Positions 8,544-17,965 of a stretch of 64,000 bases of DNA are shown piece by piece; the first letter of the stretch is position 1; each line of letters starts with the position of its first letter. The DNA is from Thalassospira sp. (GTDB taxonomy: Bacteria > Pseudomonadota > Alphaproteobacteria > Rhodospirillales > Thalassospiraceae). The position numbers and the translations under genes are program-made. Location of the stretch: the NCBI RefSeq assembly GCF_030690045.1, contig NZ_JAUYHK010000016.1, positions 558,001 through 622,000 of the forward strand, written 5' to 3'. The notes beneath the pieces are model-generated. The model had not been told where the DNA came from. It was given only the letters and a program-made list of their open reading frames with translations, and did not search any database.

Positions 8544-8972
8544 ATGGATTTATTTAGTATTATCAAATCGCTGCATGTGATCAGCGTCATCGCCTGGATG
8601 GCAGGATTGTTTTATTTGCCGCGCCTGTTTGTTTATCACTGTCAGGTGGCAACGGGGTCCGAAGCCTCGGAAAAATTCAAGGTGATGGAACGCCGCTTGC
8701 TGCGTGCCATCATGAATCCGGCAATGATCGCCTCCTGGGTGTTTGGCGGATATCTGATCCACGGGGCCGGTGCGCTGTCGCAACCGTGGTTTCATGTCAA
8801 ACTGCTTTGCGTTGTCCTGATGACGGCGGCCCATATGATGCTGGCAAAATACCGTCGCCAGTTTGAATATGATGCCAATACCAAATCTGAAAAATTCTAT
8901 CGGTTTTTCAACGAAGTACCGACAGTTTTAATGGTTATCATCATCTTTATGGTCATCGGAAAACCTTTCTGA
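8544..8972 (+). CDS. hemJ: Protoporphyrinogen oxidase HemJ
   Basis: HemJ (formerly UPF0093) oxidises protoporphyrinogen IX to protoporphyrin IX in many Proteobacteria lacking HemG and HemY (known). This is a 142-residue, four-helix membrane protein with the conserved histidine near the N terminus (SLHVISVIAWMAGLFYLPR, about residue 10) and the conserved lysine in FHVKLLCVV (about residue 84). The ATG at 8544 was preferred to the TTG one codon upstream, because GAGAGA sits just before it. Placement right after hemH completes the hemE-hemH-hemJ set. Confidence 0.93.
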   Translation: MDLFSIIKSLHVISVIAWMAGLFYLPRLFVYHCQVATGSEASEKFKVMERRLLRAIMNPAMIASWVFGGYLIHGAGALSQPWFHVKLLCVVLMTAAHMMLAKYRRQFEYDANTKSEKFYRFFNEVPTVLMVIIIFMVIGKPF

Positions 8973-9009
8973 TCGCCCGGCATCGATAAAAGTTACGATA
9001 CCAAAATAA

Positions 9010-9034
9010 AAAGGCCGCCCATCAGGCGGCCTTT
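9010..9034. terminator. Rho-independent terminator between hemJ and secB
   Basis: A perfect 10-bp stem, AAAGGCCGCC paired with GGCGGCCTTT around a 5-base loop. T-rich sequence follows on plus and A-rich sequence precedes it, so it can work for hemJ on plus and secB on minus, which converge on it. Confidence 0.85.
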
Positions 9035-9060
9035 GTTTTGGTTTCGATCCGAAAACGCAA

Positions 9061-9549
9061 TCAGGCGTTCCCGGCCGGTTCCTGTTCGATGCGCTGCGCA
9101 AATTTCTTGCGGAAAAGTTCTGCGAAATCAATCGGATGCATCATCAGCGGCGGGAAACCGCCATCCGATGTCAGACCCGAGATAATCTTGCGCGCATAGG
9201 GGAACAACAGACGCGGCACTTCGATCAGCAGAACCGGCAGGCGATGTTCTTCGGGCACATTAAGGGTCACAACCGCGCCATACTGCAATTCGGCAATAAA
9301 GGCGACCTTGTCCCCGGCTTCGGCCTTGATGTTGATTTTCAGGATCACTTCATGCAGTTTCTGATCCTGGGTCGTGCGGGCTTCGACATCGACATCAATG
9401 GCGATCTTGGGCTGCTGTTGCATGGCAACGCTTTCCGGGGCGTTCGGATTCTCGAACGACAGATCCTTGATATACTGGGTATGAAGGGTAATCGGATTGC
9501 CTGCGGGCTGTTTGGCCTCTGCGCCTGCACCGGTATTTTCGTCAGCCAT
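9061..9549 (-). CDS. secB: Protein-export chaperone SecB
   Basis: A cytoplasmic homotetrameric chaperone that holds preproteins unfolded for delivery to SecA. The 162-residue protein shows the family core: ITLHTQYIKDLSFENPNAP near residue 20, a beta-rich middle, and LLFPYARKIISGLTSDGGFPP near residue 115, followed by MMHPIDF. The start is set at MADENTG because GCAGGAGTGA lies at proper spacing upstream; an ORF extension to 9594 lacks such a site. Acidic start and length fit alphaproteobacterial SecB. Confidence 0.96.
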   Translation of the reverse strand: MADENTGAGAEAKQPAGNPITLHTQYIKDLSFENPNAPESVAMQQQPKIAIDVDVEARTTQDQKLHEVILKINIKAEAGDKVAFIAELQYGAVVTLNVPEEHRLPVLLIEVPRLLFPYARKIISGLTSDGGFPPLMMHPIDFAELFRKKFAQRIEQEPAGNA

Positions 9550-9768
9550 TAAAGGGTCACTCCTGCAAAATTCATCATATAGGGCCAGAAACAAGCTGCG
9601 CAGCCGGGCAGAATCGTTTGCAAACCGGGGCTATTCAACTTGTTTTTGACACCGCCAGACGCGGTTTTTATGCCCAATGGCCTAGCATGTCTGCCCCCGC
9701 CGGGCAAGCAGCAGCACACGCTAAAAAGCCATTCCGGCGGGATGTTTTATCGATGATTTTGCCCCGCC

Positions 9769-10323
9769 TCAATTCCGGGGCAGATGGCGGTCCGGGCCGG
9801 TGTTTTCGTCGTTGCCATTCCCGTGATCGGGGCGGTTATCATTGCTCAGATCTTCAAAATCGCCATCAATGATCGGTCCCTGTCCGCGTCCGCCCATTCC
9901 TCCATGGGGTCCTCCGCGGGGTCCGCCGCCCATCGGGCGACCGCCGACATTCATGCGGAATTTTCCCGATTTCATCAGTTTCAGGATCAATCCGGCCCCG
10001 ATTGCCTTGCGCAAGGGCGGCACCAGCAACAAAAACCCGATGGTATCGGTGACAAAACCGGGGGTCAGCAACAGCATACCCGCAATCAAAAGGCACAGGC
10101 CGTCAAACAGCGGGCCCAGCGGCATATTGCCCTGATCCATTTCCTGCTGAGCGCGGGCAAGGGTTTGCAAACCCTGGGCGCGCATCAGGGCTGTTCCGGC
10201 CACCGCCGTCAGGATTACAATGGCAATGGTCGGCCACAAACCGATCAGTGCCCCGGCCTGAATAAAAACGGCAATTTCGATAATCGGAATGGCGATAAAG
10301 GCGATCAGGATAAAAAAGGCCAT
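9769..10323 (-). CDS. fxsA: FxsA family membrane protein
   Basis: FxsA is a cytoplasmic membrane protein named for suppressing F exclusion of phage T7 in E. coli; its normal role is unclear. The 184-residue protein has three to four hydrophobic segments in the first 115 residues (AFFILIAFIAIPIIEIAVFIQ first) and the conserved LLLTPGFVTDTIGFLLLVPPLR stretch. The C-terminal third is a glycine-, arginine- and asparagine-rich low-complexity tail (GGPRGGPHGGMGGRGQG), common in alphaproteobacterial members. It diverges from the Tim44-domain gene across about 300 bases. Confidence 0.9.
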   Translation of the reverse strand: MAFFILIAFIAIPIIEIAVFIQAGALIGLWPTIAIVILTAVAGTALMRAQGLQTLARAQQEMDQGNMPLGPLFDGLCLLIAGMLLLTPGFVTDTIGFLLLVPPLRKAIGAGLILKLMKSGKFRMNVGGRPMGGGPRGGPHGGMGGRGQGPIIDGDFEDLSNDNRPDHGNGNDENTGPDRHLPRN

Positions 10324-10639
10324 GGTTGCTCCGGCTGGCAATGTATATTATTAAAAACTGAATTATTTAATCAGATGCCCGATAAGGCCCGGTTGCGCCA
10401 ACATCTTGATTTATGCTCTATTATGATGAATATCTCGACTACCTAAAGACATAACTGGACAAAAATGCGGCAGGTTGCCAGTCCCGGCATGATTTTTTGC
10501 ACCGCTTTGCGCAAAATCAGGTGATGTTGGTCACATCTGTGCTAATCGAAGGTTGCCCTTGCATTTGCTTCAGTTCATACCATTTTTCGTTCACAGCCTC
10601 TAATATGTGGCATCCCGCCATTTTGGCACCTCACAGATC
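10324..10639. other. Divergent intergenic region, fxsA / Tim44-domain gene
   Basis: 316 bases separating the two divergent start codons. It is A/T-rich near 10343-10373 and 10410-10436, as expected for promoters of both genes. I see no credible gene, RNA structure or long repeat in it. Confidence 0.5.
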
Positions 10640-11371
10640 ATGGGTCCGGGTTTGCAGTTTTTCGATATTATCCTTTTTGCGCTGATTGCTGTTTTTCTGG
10701 TGTTGCGCCTGCGCAATGTGCTGGGCCGTCGTACCGGCAATGAAAAACAGGGTCCCACCGATGTTTTTGGCCGTCGTCAGCATGACGACAAGGCCGATGG
10801 TCCGGTCGCACCCGGTGATACTGCCAATGGCAGTGCAGGAAATGACAATGTCTATCGCCTGCCGGGAAGCGATGCTGCCGATGGTGCCGCCGAGGATGTG
10901 GTGCCGACTGGCAAGGCTGCGGTTCTGGCCCAGATCGAACGCGCCGATCCGTCCTTCAATCCGCAGGAATTTGTCGGCGGTGCGCGGATGGCCTTTGAAA
11001 TGATTGTCGAATTGTTCGCCAAGGGTGACAAGGATTCGCTGAACCCGCTTTTGTCGCCGGAAGTTTACAAAAACTTTGCCCAGGCGATTGATGCCCGCGC
11101 GGAAAAAGGCGAATACGAAGAAACCACACTGGTTGGCATCAAATCGGCGCAAATTCACGATGCGACGCTGGAAGGCCGCACCGCTTATGTGACGGTGCGT
11201 TTTGTCTCCGAAGAAGTTTCCGTGATCCGCGACAGCAAGGGCGATGTGATTTCGGGCGATCCCAATCAGGTGATCGAGGCCGAGGATTTGTGGACTTTCG
11301 CCCGCAATGTGCAAAGCTCCGATCCCAACTGGCAGCTTGTCGCGACCGAAACCCCGGACGCTGCCGAATAG
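10640..11371 (+). CDS. Tim44-like domain protein
   Basis: A 243-residue protein with an N-terminal membrane helix (FFDIILFALIAVFLVLRLR, residues 6-24), a low-complexity charged linker to about residue 90, and a C-terminal Tim44/MRPL45 domain (FNPQEFVGGARMAFEMIVELFAKGD from about residue 112). Bacterial Tim44-domain proteins (TimA) are relatives of the mitochondrial import motor adaptor and are membrane-anchored. Their bacterial role is not settled. The start at ATGGGTCCGGG puts the helix at the extreme N terminus. It lies next to secB and mltA, as is common in this class. Confidence 0.9.
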   Translation: MGPGLQFFDIILFALIAVFLVLRLRNVLGRRTGNEKQGPTDVFGRRQHDDKADGPVAPGDTANGSAGNDNVYRLPGSDAADGAAEDVVPTGKAAVLAQIERADPSFNPQEFVGGARMAFEMIVELFAKGDKDSLNPLLSPEVYKNFAQAIDARAEKGEYEETTLVGIKSAQIHDATLEGRTAYVTVRFVSEEVSVIRDSKGDVISGDPNQVIEAEDLWTFARNVQSSDPNWQLVATETPDAAE

Positions 11372-11396
11372 GCCAAACCGGACATATCTGACGATC

Positions 11397-11416
11397 AAGG
11401 CGGCATGTGCCGCCTT
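11397..11416 (+). terminator. Rho-independent terminator after the Tim44-domain gene
   Basis: AAGGCGGC paired with GCCGCCTT around a 4-base loop, followed by TTTCTTT, 25 bases after the stop codon. mltA begins about 90 bases further on, so it probably has its own promoter or depends on read-through. Confidence 0.8.
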
Positions 11417-11506
11417 TTTCTTTGGTCCTGCCATCCGGTCATCGGGTTTTTTTAACTCCTTTGCGGTATCTCTGACCTCTGTGTTTTGAGAATTTCGGGT
11501 ATCTGG

Positions 11507-12793
11507 ATGTCGGCTTTGAAAAAAAATCCCCTGTCGCCCCTGATGAAACGGATTGTCTGGATCGGCCCCCTTGGGTTGGGGGCGATTGCCGCCCTGATCT
11601 GGATGTTCTGGCCACAGATCACCGGCATCGTCCCGGTCGGGGAACCTGACGAACAGCCTGCCGATGCCCTGACCCTGACCCGGGCCGGTTTTGACGATCT
11701 GGCGGGCTGGCGGGTAGATGACATGCAAGGGGCGCTGCGCGCCTTTCAGCGATCCTGCACGCCGATCCTCAAACGGGACGATGATCGCGATTTTGGCCCT
11801 GATCCTCGCATGGGCACCACCGGTCAATGGCGCGGTGTCTGTGAAACCGCCCTGATGCTCGATGCAGACCAGATCACAGACGATGCCGCCCGCGCCTTTT
11901 TCGAGGCCGGATTTACCCCATGGCTGGCGGGCAATAATGGCAAGGCCGAAGGATTGTTTACCGGCTATTACGAACCGGAACTTCAGGGCAGCCTGACCCG
12001 CCACGGCAATTATCAAACCCCGCTTTATGCCCGGCCTGATGATCTGATCGAGGTCAATCTGGGCGATTTCAGCAGCGATCTTGCCGGAAAACGCATTGCC
12101 GGACTTGTATCAGGCGGGCGGTTGCAACCCTATCATGACCGGACCGCGATCGAGGGCGGTGCCCTTGCCGGGCAGGATCTGGAACTGGTCTGGGTTGATG
12201 ATGCGGTGGCGGCGTTTTTTCTGCAAATTCAGGGATCAGGCCGGGTGGTTCTGGAAGATGGGTCTGTTCTCAAGGTTGGCTATGCCGCAACCAATGGCCA
12301 TCCCTATTTTGCCATTGGCCGCGATCTGATTGAACGCGGTGCCCTGACCCGCGAAACCGTATCCTTGCAGACTATTCAGGCGTGGTTGTCGGCCAATCCC
12401 GATCAGGCGGCCGATGTGATGAATAAAAATGCGTCCTATGTCTTTTTCACCAGTTTGCCGGGCGATCCCGATGCCGGGCCGCTGGGGTCGCAGGGGGTGC
12501 CGCTTGAAACCGGGCGGTCTTTGGCCGTGGACCGGCGGTTTCATGCGATGGGCGCGCCGGTATGGCTGGAAACCAGCGATGCGATGAATGCCGACCGGCA
12601 ATTTCACCGCCTGATGATTGCCCAGGATACCGGCGGGGCGATTCGCGGGCCAGTGCGCGGCGATATTTTCTTTGGGCCGGGAGACGAGGCCGCCCTTTAT
12701 GCCGGGCATATGAACCGGCAGGGCCGGAAATTTATCCTGTTACCCCGCGGGGTGGATGCGGTACCGGCAATAACAGAAGCCCCGACGCAATAA
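11507..12793 (+). CDS. mltA: Membrane-bound lytic murein transglycosylase A
   Basis: Cleaves peptidoglycan glycan strands to give 1,6-anhydromuramic products. The 428-residue protein has an N-terminal hydrophobic segment (IVWIGPLGLGAIAALIWMFW, about residues 15-34) acting as anchor or signal. The MltA beta-barrel domain follows with GLFTGYYEPELQGS near residue 145, and the 3D domain near the C terminus has MIAQDTGGAIRGPVRGDIFFG with catalytic aspartates. There is no obvious lipobox, so it may be helix-anchored rather than a lipoprotein. ATG 11507 was chosen over an upstream TTG; MKRIVW at 11543 is another possibility. Confidence 0.93.
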   Translation: MSALKKNPLSPLMKRIVWIGPLGLGAIAALIWMFWPQITGIVPVGEPDEQPADALTLTRAGFDDLAGWRVDDMQGALRAFQRSCTPILKRDDDRDFGPDPRMGTTGQWRGVCETALMLDADQITDDAARAFFEAGFTPWLAGNNGKAEGLFTGYYEPELQGSLTRHGNYQTPLYARPDDLIEVNLGDFSSDLAGKRIAGLVSGGRLQPYHDRTAIEGGALAGQDLELVWVDDAVAAFFLQIQGSGRVVLEDGSVLKVGYAATNGHPYFAIGRDLIERGALTRETVSLQTIQAWLSANPDQAADVMNKNASYVFFTSLPGDPDAGPLGSQGVPLETGRSLAVDRRFHAMGAPVWLETSDAMNADRQFHRLMIAQDTGGAIRGPVRGDIFFGPGDEAALYAGHMNRQGRKFILLPRGVDAVPAITEAPTQ

Positions 12794-12801
12794 AAACCGG
12801 T

Positions 12802-13704
12802 TTAAACCGGGCCGGGGCCGGGCTGACGGCGGGCAAACAATGCCTGCCATGCCCGGTGGCCGAAAATATTGATCAGCAATCCAGCGATCACCAGAAGGGC
12901 CGCAACGATCTTGACCGGCCCGAACTGTTCCTCCAGTACCAGTGCCGATGTAGCCATACCGACAATTGGCACCAGCAAGGTAAAGGGCGCGATCAGCCCG
13001 ACCGGCAGGGTGGACAGCAAATGCCCCCAAATGGCAAAGCCCAGAAGCGTCACCGGATAAGCCAGATAAAACACTGCGCCGATGCTGGTCCAGCCGACCG
13101 AGGCGACCAGATGATCCAGACTGGCGCGATCTTCGATCAGCAGTGACAGAATCAAAAGCGGGATCGGCGGCACCAGACTGGCCCAGACGACAAAGGACAA
13201 CATCTCGATACGTCCGGCCTGTTTCATGATGATATTGGCAACGCCCCATGCGGCGGCGGCCAGCACAACAAACAGCAACCCTGCCCCGCTCATCGAACCA
13301 TCGGATACCAGCATCAGCAAGGCGACCCCGGAAAAGGCAACGACCATCGCAACATAGCGATGCGGCCCGATCGGTTCGCGCAGCCAGACAAAACCCAGAA
13401 TCAGGGTAAAAAACGCCTGCAATTGCAGGACCAGCGACGCCAGTCCGGCAGACAGGCCGACATCCATGCCGATAAATAACAGGGAAAATTTGACGCAGCC
13501 CAGCATGACGCCAAAGCCGACGATATAACGCCAGGAACATTTCGGGCGCGGCAGGAAAAACACCGCCGGAATCGCCGCAAAGGCAAAGCGCAGAGAGGAC
13601 AGCAGGATCGGCGGGATTTCGTCCAGTCCCAGCCGAATGACGGTAAAATTCGCGCCCCAGATGACAACCACCAGCAGGATCGCAGATAACTGGCCAACAG
13701 ACAT
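12802..13704 (-). CDS. EamA/DMT family transporter
   Basis: A 300-residue integral membrane protein with about ten predicted helices in two EamA repeats. The first repeat begins LLVVVIWGANFTVIRLGL (residue 10 on) and the second begins LFVVLAAAAWGVANIIMKQAG (about residue 145). DMT-superfamily members export or import metabolites such as amino acids; the substrate here is unknown. It converges on mltA with only 8 bases between stops. Upstream lies the longest unexplained spacer of the window. Confidence 0.88.
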   Translation of the reverse strand: MSVGQLSAILLVVVIWGANFTVIRLGLDEIPPILLSSLRFAFAAIPAVFFLPRPKCSWRYIVGFGVMLGCVKFSLLFIGMDVGLSAGLASLVLQLQAFFTLILGFVWLREPIGPHRYVAMVVAFSGVALLMLVSDGSMSGAGLLFVVLAAAAWGVANIIMKQAGRIEMLSFVVWASLVPPIPLLILSLLIEDRASLDHLVASVGWTSIGAVFYLAYPVTLLGFAIWGHLLSTLPVGLIAPFTLLVPIVGMATSALVLEEQFGPVKIVAALLVIAGLLINIFGHRAWQALFARRQPGPGPV

Positions 13705-14247
13705 CAGGGGTATCTCCCACGATTACAAAAGGATGCACATATCTTTTTGGGTTTTGGTCATTTGGGGGGCAAGGCAGGGATACCACAATTCCGTCACAGC
13801 CGCCAAGGGCGGGTGTTCATGCGGCGTTGCAGTATCCTCAAAAACCAACAGGTGAAGGTGCTGCGCCAGGATCATCCGCTTTCGCCAGTGTGATGACAAA
13901 GGGGATTCCCCACTCAAAGCCCGTCTTTGTCGTGAACACGGAATCCGGACAGCCACCAGACACACCTCGGGCATCCGCCAGCCTCGCCAACGGACCCGAT
14001 ATCCGCTCCCGCCGCCCCCGGCAAAACCGGACACCGACCGAAACTGTCAGGAAATGTTGCCACCATGCACGCCGCAGACAAGACGCAATTCGGGCGTCCT
14101 GACAAATGGCCGGGTCAGACCGCCTGCGCACTGCCCCCGTAATGGCTTTTCCATCCGCCGGTCAGGGTCTTGCGGGCTGGCCCGCCGCCTTGTCTGTCTT
14201 TATATCGCCGCATCATCATCGCCTCTTTCACTTGCCGCCAAACGCAA
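13705..14247. other. Long intergenic region without recognised gene
   Basis: About 540 bases upstream of the DMT transporter and beyond the rlmN terminator. Open frames here (for example minus 13838-14131) have arginine- and cysteine-rich, low-quality translations without a ribosome site. One short hairpin, CCGCC AAG GGCGG at 13801-13813, is visible. It contains no tRNA, tmRNA, RNase P or known riboswitch motif that I recognise. It could hold a transporter leader, an unrecognised RNA or a gene remnant. Confidence 0.4.
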
Positions 14248-14278
14248 AAACCCGCAAGACACAAGGCCTTGCGGGTTT
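14248..14278 (-). terminator. Rho-independent terminator for rlmN
   Basis: An 11-bp perfect stem, AAACCCGCAAG with CTTGCGGGTTT around a 9-base loop. On the minus strand the stem is followed by five T residues; on plus there are only three. It therefore most likely ends the rlmN transcript, about 120 bases past its stop codon. Confidence 0.8.
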
Positions 14279-14398
14279 CTCTCCGGGCGCATTTGCCCCG
14301 TTGATTTTTGTCTTATGCCATAGCGAAAAGAACAAATCAAGAACTATTTTACCCAAAAAGCAAAAAACTTCACATGCACCATCACGGCGACAATTCTG

Positions 14399-15643
14399 TC
14401 ATTCGGCGGCAGATATCGCGGGGCTGGCGTCTGTTTCTTCTGCTTCGCGGGCACAGGCGCGGGATTTGCGCAGGCGCTGGCTTTCGGATTTCAACTGCCC
14501 GCAGGCCGCCAGAATATCGCGGCCCCGCGGCCAGCGGATCGGTGCTTCGTACCCGTTTTCATTCAGCGTTGCGGCAAATTTCTTGATGCCCGATGTCGGC
14601 GTGCATTCATAATCCGATCCCGGCCATTTATTGAACGGAATCAGGTTGAATTTGCAATGGACCCCCTGCACCAGTTTGGCCAGCGCCCTTGCATGTTCCG
14701 GCTGATCATTGATGCCCCGAAGCATCACATATTCCATGGTGATCGGTCGCGAATTGGAAATGCCCGGATAATTGCGGCAGGCCGCCATCAATTCCTTCAA
14801 CGGGTATTTCTTGTTGATCGGCATCAGTTCATTGCGCAGATCATCATCGGGCGCATGCAGCGAAATCGCCAGACCCACGCCCAGTTCCTCGCCCGCCCGG
14901 ACGATTTCGGGCACCACCCCGGATGTGGACAGGGTAATACGGCGGCGTGAAATCGAAATACCTTCGCCATCCATGGCGATTTTCAGGGCGGTGCGGACAT
15001 TTTCATAATTAAACAGCGGTTCGCCCATGCCCATCATCACGATGTTGGACAGGCGGCGGATGCCATTGGCCGGGGTCGGCCATTCGCCGTAACTGTCGCG
15101 TGCCACCATGAACTGGCTGATGATTTCGCCCGGTGTCAGGTTGCGCACCAGCAATTGCGTGCCGGTATGACAAAACCGGCATGTCAGGGTGCAGCCGACC
15201 TGGGATGACACGCAAACCGCGCCGCGATCCTCGTTGCGATCCGGGATATAGACGGTTTCGGCCTCGTTGCCGTCGTTAAACCGCATCAGCCATTTATGGG
15301 TGTCGTCTTCGCTTTTCTGATCCGCCGTCAGGACCGGGCGACCGATATAATAATCCTGTTCCAGACGTTCGCGCAGTTTTTTGGAAATATTGGACATGCC
15401 GTCGATGCTGGTGACACCGCGGTTATATATCCAGTTCCAGACCTGCTTGACGCGAAATTTGCTTTCGCCAAGGCTTGAAAGGATTTCCGTCAGTTCCTCG
15501 CGCGACAGACCGATCAGGTCGGTACGACCGTCAAAAGCCTGTCCGGCGCGGGCACGGCCAACAAAATCTGTCAGTGTCGGCCCATTGGACGCGACATTGC
15601 TGTTGATCAGGCCGGAGTCTGTGGCGGTCAGGACGTCAGTCAT
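14399..15643 (-). CDS. rlmN: 23S rRNA (A2503-C2) / tRNA methyltransferase RlmN
   Basis: A radical-SAM enzyme that methylates C2 of A2503 in 23S rRNA and A37 in some tRNAs, using a two-step ping-pong mechanism. The 414-residue protein shows the CxxxCxxC cluster motif in [17 protein letters not shown] (about residue 135), [12 protein letters not shown], and [20 protein letters not shown]. Near the C terminus, [14 protein letters not shown] supplies the second mechanistic cysteine. The start is taken at [11 protein letters not shown] because GAGAGA precedes it; the frame is open 20 codons further upstream. RlmN rather than Cfr by overall sequence. Confidence 0.95.
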   Translation of the reverse strand: MTDVLTATDSGLINSNVASNGPTLTDFVGRARAGQAFDGRTDLIGLSREELTEILSSLGESKFRVKQVWNWIYNRGVTSIDGMSNISKKLRERLEQDYYIGRPVLTADQKSEDDTHKWLMRFNDGNEAETVYIPDRNEDRGAVCVSSQVGCTLTCRFCHTGTQLLVRNLTPGEIISQFMVARDSYGEWPTPANGIRRLSNIVMMGMGEPLFNYENVRTALKIAMDGEGISISRRRITLSTSGVVPEIVRAGEELGVGLAISLHAPDDDLRNELMPINKKYPLKELMAACRNYPGISNSRPITMEYVMLRGINDQPEHARALAKLVQGVHCKFNLIPFNKWPGSDYECTPTSGIKKFAATLNENGYEAPIRWPRGRDILAACGQLKSESQRLRKSRACAREAEETDASPAISAAE

Positions 15644-15836
15644 CCCGGTTTTCTCTCTCAATTTTATGGCGATGCTTGGCATTTTTATCGGTGTCGGGAG
15701 CACTATAACAGATTTCGCCCCAAATGCAGACGCCCCGCATATAGCGGGGACGGCGCATTTGTAAAATCACAATTTTCACATTGCTGCCAACCGCACGGTG
15801 CAATCAGGCTTGATCTGCAAAAGATGGCGGTTGGGT

Positions 15837-16382
15837 TTAGCTGACCGGTGTTGTATCGCAAGCCTTGGAAATGGCGTTATAGGCTGCGGTAAAGCCCGAC
15901 AGTGAATAGGTATCGGTGGTTTTTGTACCACGTGTGGAATAGCCGACAACCGTCATATTGCTGCCCGACTTCATCGACCGCACCATTTTGCGATCTTCCT
16001 CACCATTGACCGCCCAGGCTGAATCTTCGTAGGTAAACAGCTTGTAAGGCGTGCTGTCGATTCGCAATTCGACATCACTGTCTTTTTTGTAAGCGTAACC
16101 GGTGATGAAACTGACCTCGTTAAACAGTTTCAGGGCCGGGCGATGGGTGACCATCACATAAATTTTGCCCCGCTGGCTGTAATCCCCTTTGGCCGAAACC
16201 GGCTGACTGCCGATATAGCAAACCTTTTTGCCTTTTTCGGTATAGGAATAGGCTTCCCATTTTCCAAAAACATCAATGAGCTGCGGTGCGTTCTGGGCAA
16301 AGGCAGATGAAGTCGCCAATGACACCATCACAGCAACAGCGGCGAGACTGTTTTTGACAAGACGATGTGCTGAAATTTGCAT
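15837..16382 (-). CDS. Invasion-associated locus B (IalB) family protein
   Basis: A 181-residue exported protein with a clear signal peptide (NSLAAVAVMVSLATSSAFAQ, cleavage near residue 29). The mature part starts DVFGKWEAYSYTEKGKKVCYIGSQP, typical of IalB-family proteins, with the paired cysteine in KACD near the end. IalB was named in Bartonella, where it aids erythrocyte entry, but it is widespread in free-living Alphaproteobacteria, where its role is unknown. It is transcribed alone, about 190 bases upstream of rlmN on the same strand. Confidence 0.85.
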   Translation of the reverse strand: MQISAHRLVKNSLAAVAVMVSLATSSAFAQNAPQLIDVFGKWEAYSYTEKGKKVCYIGSQPVSAKGDYSQRGKIYVMVTHRPALKLFNEVSFITGYAYKKDSDVELRIDSTPYKLFTYEDSAWAVNGEEDRKMVRSMKSGSNMTVVGYSTRGTKTTDTYSLSGFTAAYNAISKACDTTPVS

Positions 16383-16546
16383 GATGTCCGCTTTGAATCC
16401 GGGTTTCGAGGCAACCGGCCCGTTATAAAAACGATCCGGTTCTTTTGATTTCTGTGACTTTGCCCGGCAAAGGTAAAAATTCGACCAAGGAAATGGCCGG
16501 TTTTCATAAATTTTGCAGATCAGGCGTGCCGTTTAAGGGCCGGTTT

Positions 16547-17170
16547 TCAGGATCGGCCTTCATGAAGGCTGCGCATAATGTCATCCAGGCAGTTCTGCAG
16601 GGTAATTTCGCCTTCGCCATTGCGCAGCCGGGCAATCATATGGGCAAGATGGCGGGGGGCATTTTCGGTTTGCGGAAAGAAAAACGCATCAAAAATGCAA
16701 CGATCCGTCCGGTATTGCCAGACCCGCGATGGTCCCTCGCCGCGCACCAGTTCCGGTTCGCCCAGACGGTCGGTAACGGCGGCTTCGGTCTGGCCGATCA
16801 GGTCATTGACATCAAGGCTGGGAACAAAGGGAATAGCGGCGGTTTCTGGCGGCGTTTCAGCGATGGCATCGGCATTTTCATCCGGGGCCGGTTCGGGTGC
16901 AACCGTTACCGGGCGCGGCGGGATCGCCTGACGCCGGGGGGGAATCGTCTGCTGAATGGCCGGGGATGTGCGCGTTCTTTGCGGTGAATTGCCGGTCATC
17001 GCCGGGTTGCGATAGGTATCATTGGTCGATCCGGGCGGGGGGGCTGATCCGCCACAGGACACAAGCGATACCGCCATCACAAGCAGTGCCCCGATGGCGG
17101 CGGAAGGCTGCCATCGGGCAAAAGGAATCCGGGATTTTGGGTGCGCCAGATGTTTCACCGGATTCTGCAC
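16547..17170 (-). CDS. Putative lipoprotein of unknown function
   Basis: A 207-residue protein with an N-terminal basic region, a hydrophobic segment and a lipobox-like LVSC at about residue 39 (ALLVMAVSLVSCGGS), so probably a lipid-anchored envelope protein. A proline-rich linker follows (PPRRQAIPPRPVTVAPEPAP). The C-terminal domain, beginning DLIGQTEAAVTDRLGEPELVRGEGP, has the shape of a small outer-membrane SmpA/BamE-like or related alpha-beta fold, but I cannot assign it firmly. It starts 3 bases after the bactofilin stop, so the two are co-transcribed. Confidence 0.75.
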   Translation of the reverse strand: MQNPVKHLAHPKSRIPFARWQPSAAIGALLVMAVSLVSCGGSAPPPGSTNDTYRNPAMTGNSPQRTRTSPAIQQTIPPRRQAIPPRPVTVAPEPAPDENADAIAETPPETAAIPFVPSLDVNDLIGQTEAAVTDRLGEPELVRGEGPSRVWQYRTDRCIFDAFFFPQTENAPRHLAHMIARLRNGEGEITLQNCLDDIMRSLHEGRS

Positions 17171-17173
17171 TGC

Positions 17174-17887
17174 TTAAAGATCGTCGGACTTGCGCGGGAT
17201 GGTGATTGCCGCAGAAGCCGGGGCGCGGCCAAAGGCATCGTCGCTGCCTTCAACATAATCAAGGCTGCCCTTGATCTTGGCCCCGTTTTCAACCTGAAGG
17301 CTGCCATATTTAAGCTTGCCGTCGATTTCTGCCGAAGACAGGATCGTAATGCGGCGGGCATTCAGCTCGCCTTCAAAACGGCCACTGATTTCCGCTTCGG
17401 TAACGGTGGCAGAACCGACAAAGGCACCGCCTTCGGCGATTTCAAGGCGGTCGCATTCCTTGATCTGGGCTTCGACATGGCCTTCAACCACCAGAACGTC
17501 GCAGGACCCGATTTCCCCGGCCAGCCGGATATCGCGGCCCACCGTCAGTTTTTTACCGTCCTGATTGGCATTGCCGGTGCTGACCGTGCGATTGCCGGTA
17601 CCGCGGGTCGGAATTTCCAGCGGGCGTTTCGAGATTTCCGGGCGGAAGTTGGTGGAATGGGGTTTGCTCGACATCTGCGTTTCATCCTTGATGCGCGGCT
17701 GCGAAAACAGGCGCGGTTCACTGCGCTTTTCGGTATCTTTTTTATCGGTTGCCGGTGTCCAGCTTGGCCCTGTGGCAGCGGACCGGTCTGCTGCGCTGTC
17801 AGAGGGGCTGGCGGCAGGCTGTGATGATGTATCTGACGATGCCGGGCTGCTGTCGACAGTTTTGTTGGCTTTTTTCTTTCCAAACAT
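17174..17887 (-). CDS. Bactofilin family cytoskeletal protein
   Basis: Bactofilins polymerise into membrane-associated filaments that position cell-wall and envelope machinery (known, e.g. BacA in Caulobacter). The 237-residue protein has a long disordered serine- and proline-rich N-terminal region to about residue 105. The bactofilin beta-helix follows: LTVGRDIRLAGEIGSCDVLVVEGHVEA, then repeated hydrophobic turns to SLDYVEG. The start at MFGKKKANK is preferred over TTG 17899, since AAGGATTG lies upstream. Pairing with a lipoprotein and, upstream, a CysZ-like membrane protein suggests an envelope-related operon. Confidence 0.92.
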   Translation of the reverse strand: MFGKKKANKTVDSSPASSDTSSQPAASPSDSAADRSAATGPSWTPATDKKDTEKRSEPRLFSQPRIKDETQMSSKPHSTNFRPEISKRPLEIPTRGTGNRTVSTGNANQDGKKLTVGRDIRLAGEIGSCDVLVVEGHVEAQIKECDRLEIAEGGAFVGSATVTEAEISGRFEGELNARRITILSSAEIDGKLKYGSLQVENGAKIKGSLDYVEGSDDAFGRAPASAAITIPRKSDDL

Positions 17888-17965
17888 GGGTTTGGTCAAT
17901 CCTTGGCTTGCAGTTGCGGGCGGCCTTGGCCGCGAGATTCCGGTTTGCGGGTCTGGATCACCGCC

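Noticed and set aside
10631-12016. Long minus-strand open frame of 461 codons antisense to the Tim44-domain gene and mltA
   Set aside because: It is the shadow of two well-supported plus-strand genes and its translation has no recognisable domain.
12740-13786. 348-codon minus-strand frame shifted against the DMT transporter
   Set aside because: The in-frame DMT protein has a regular helix pattern; the shifted frame is rich in cysteine and arginine and lacks any domain.
13838-14131. Possible 97-residue gene in the long spacer
   Set aside because: No ribosome site, unusual composition and no recognisable motif.
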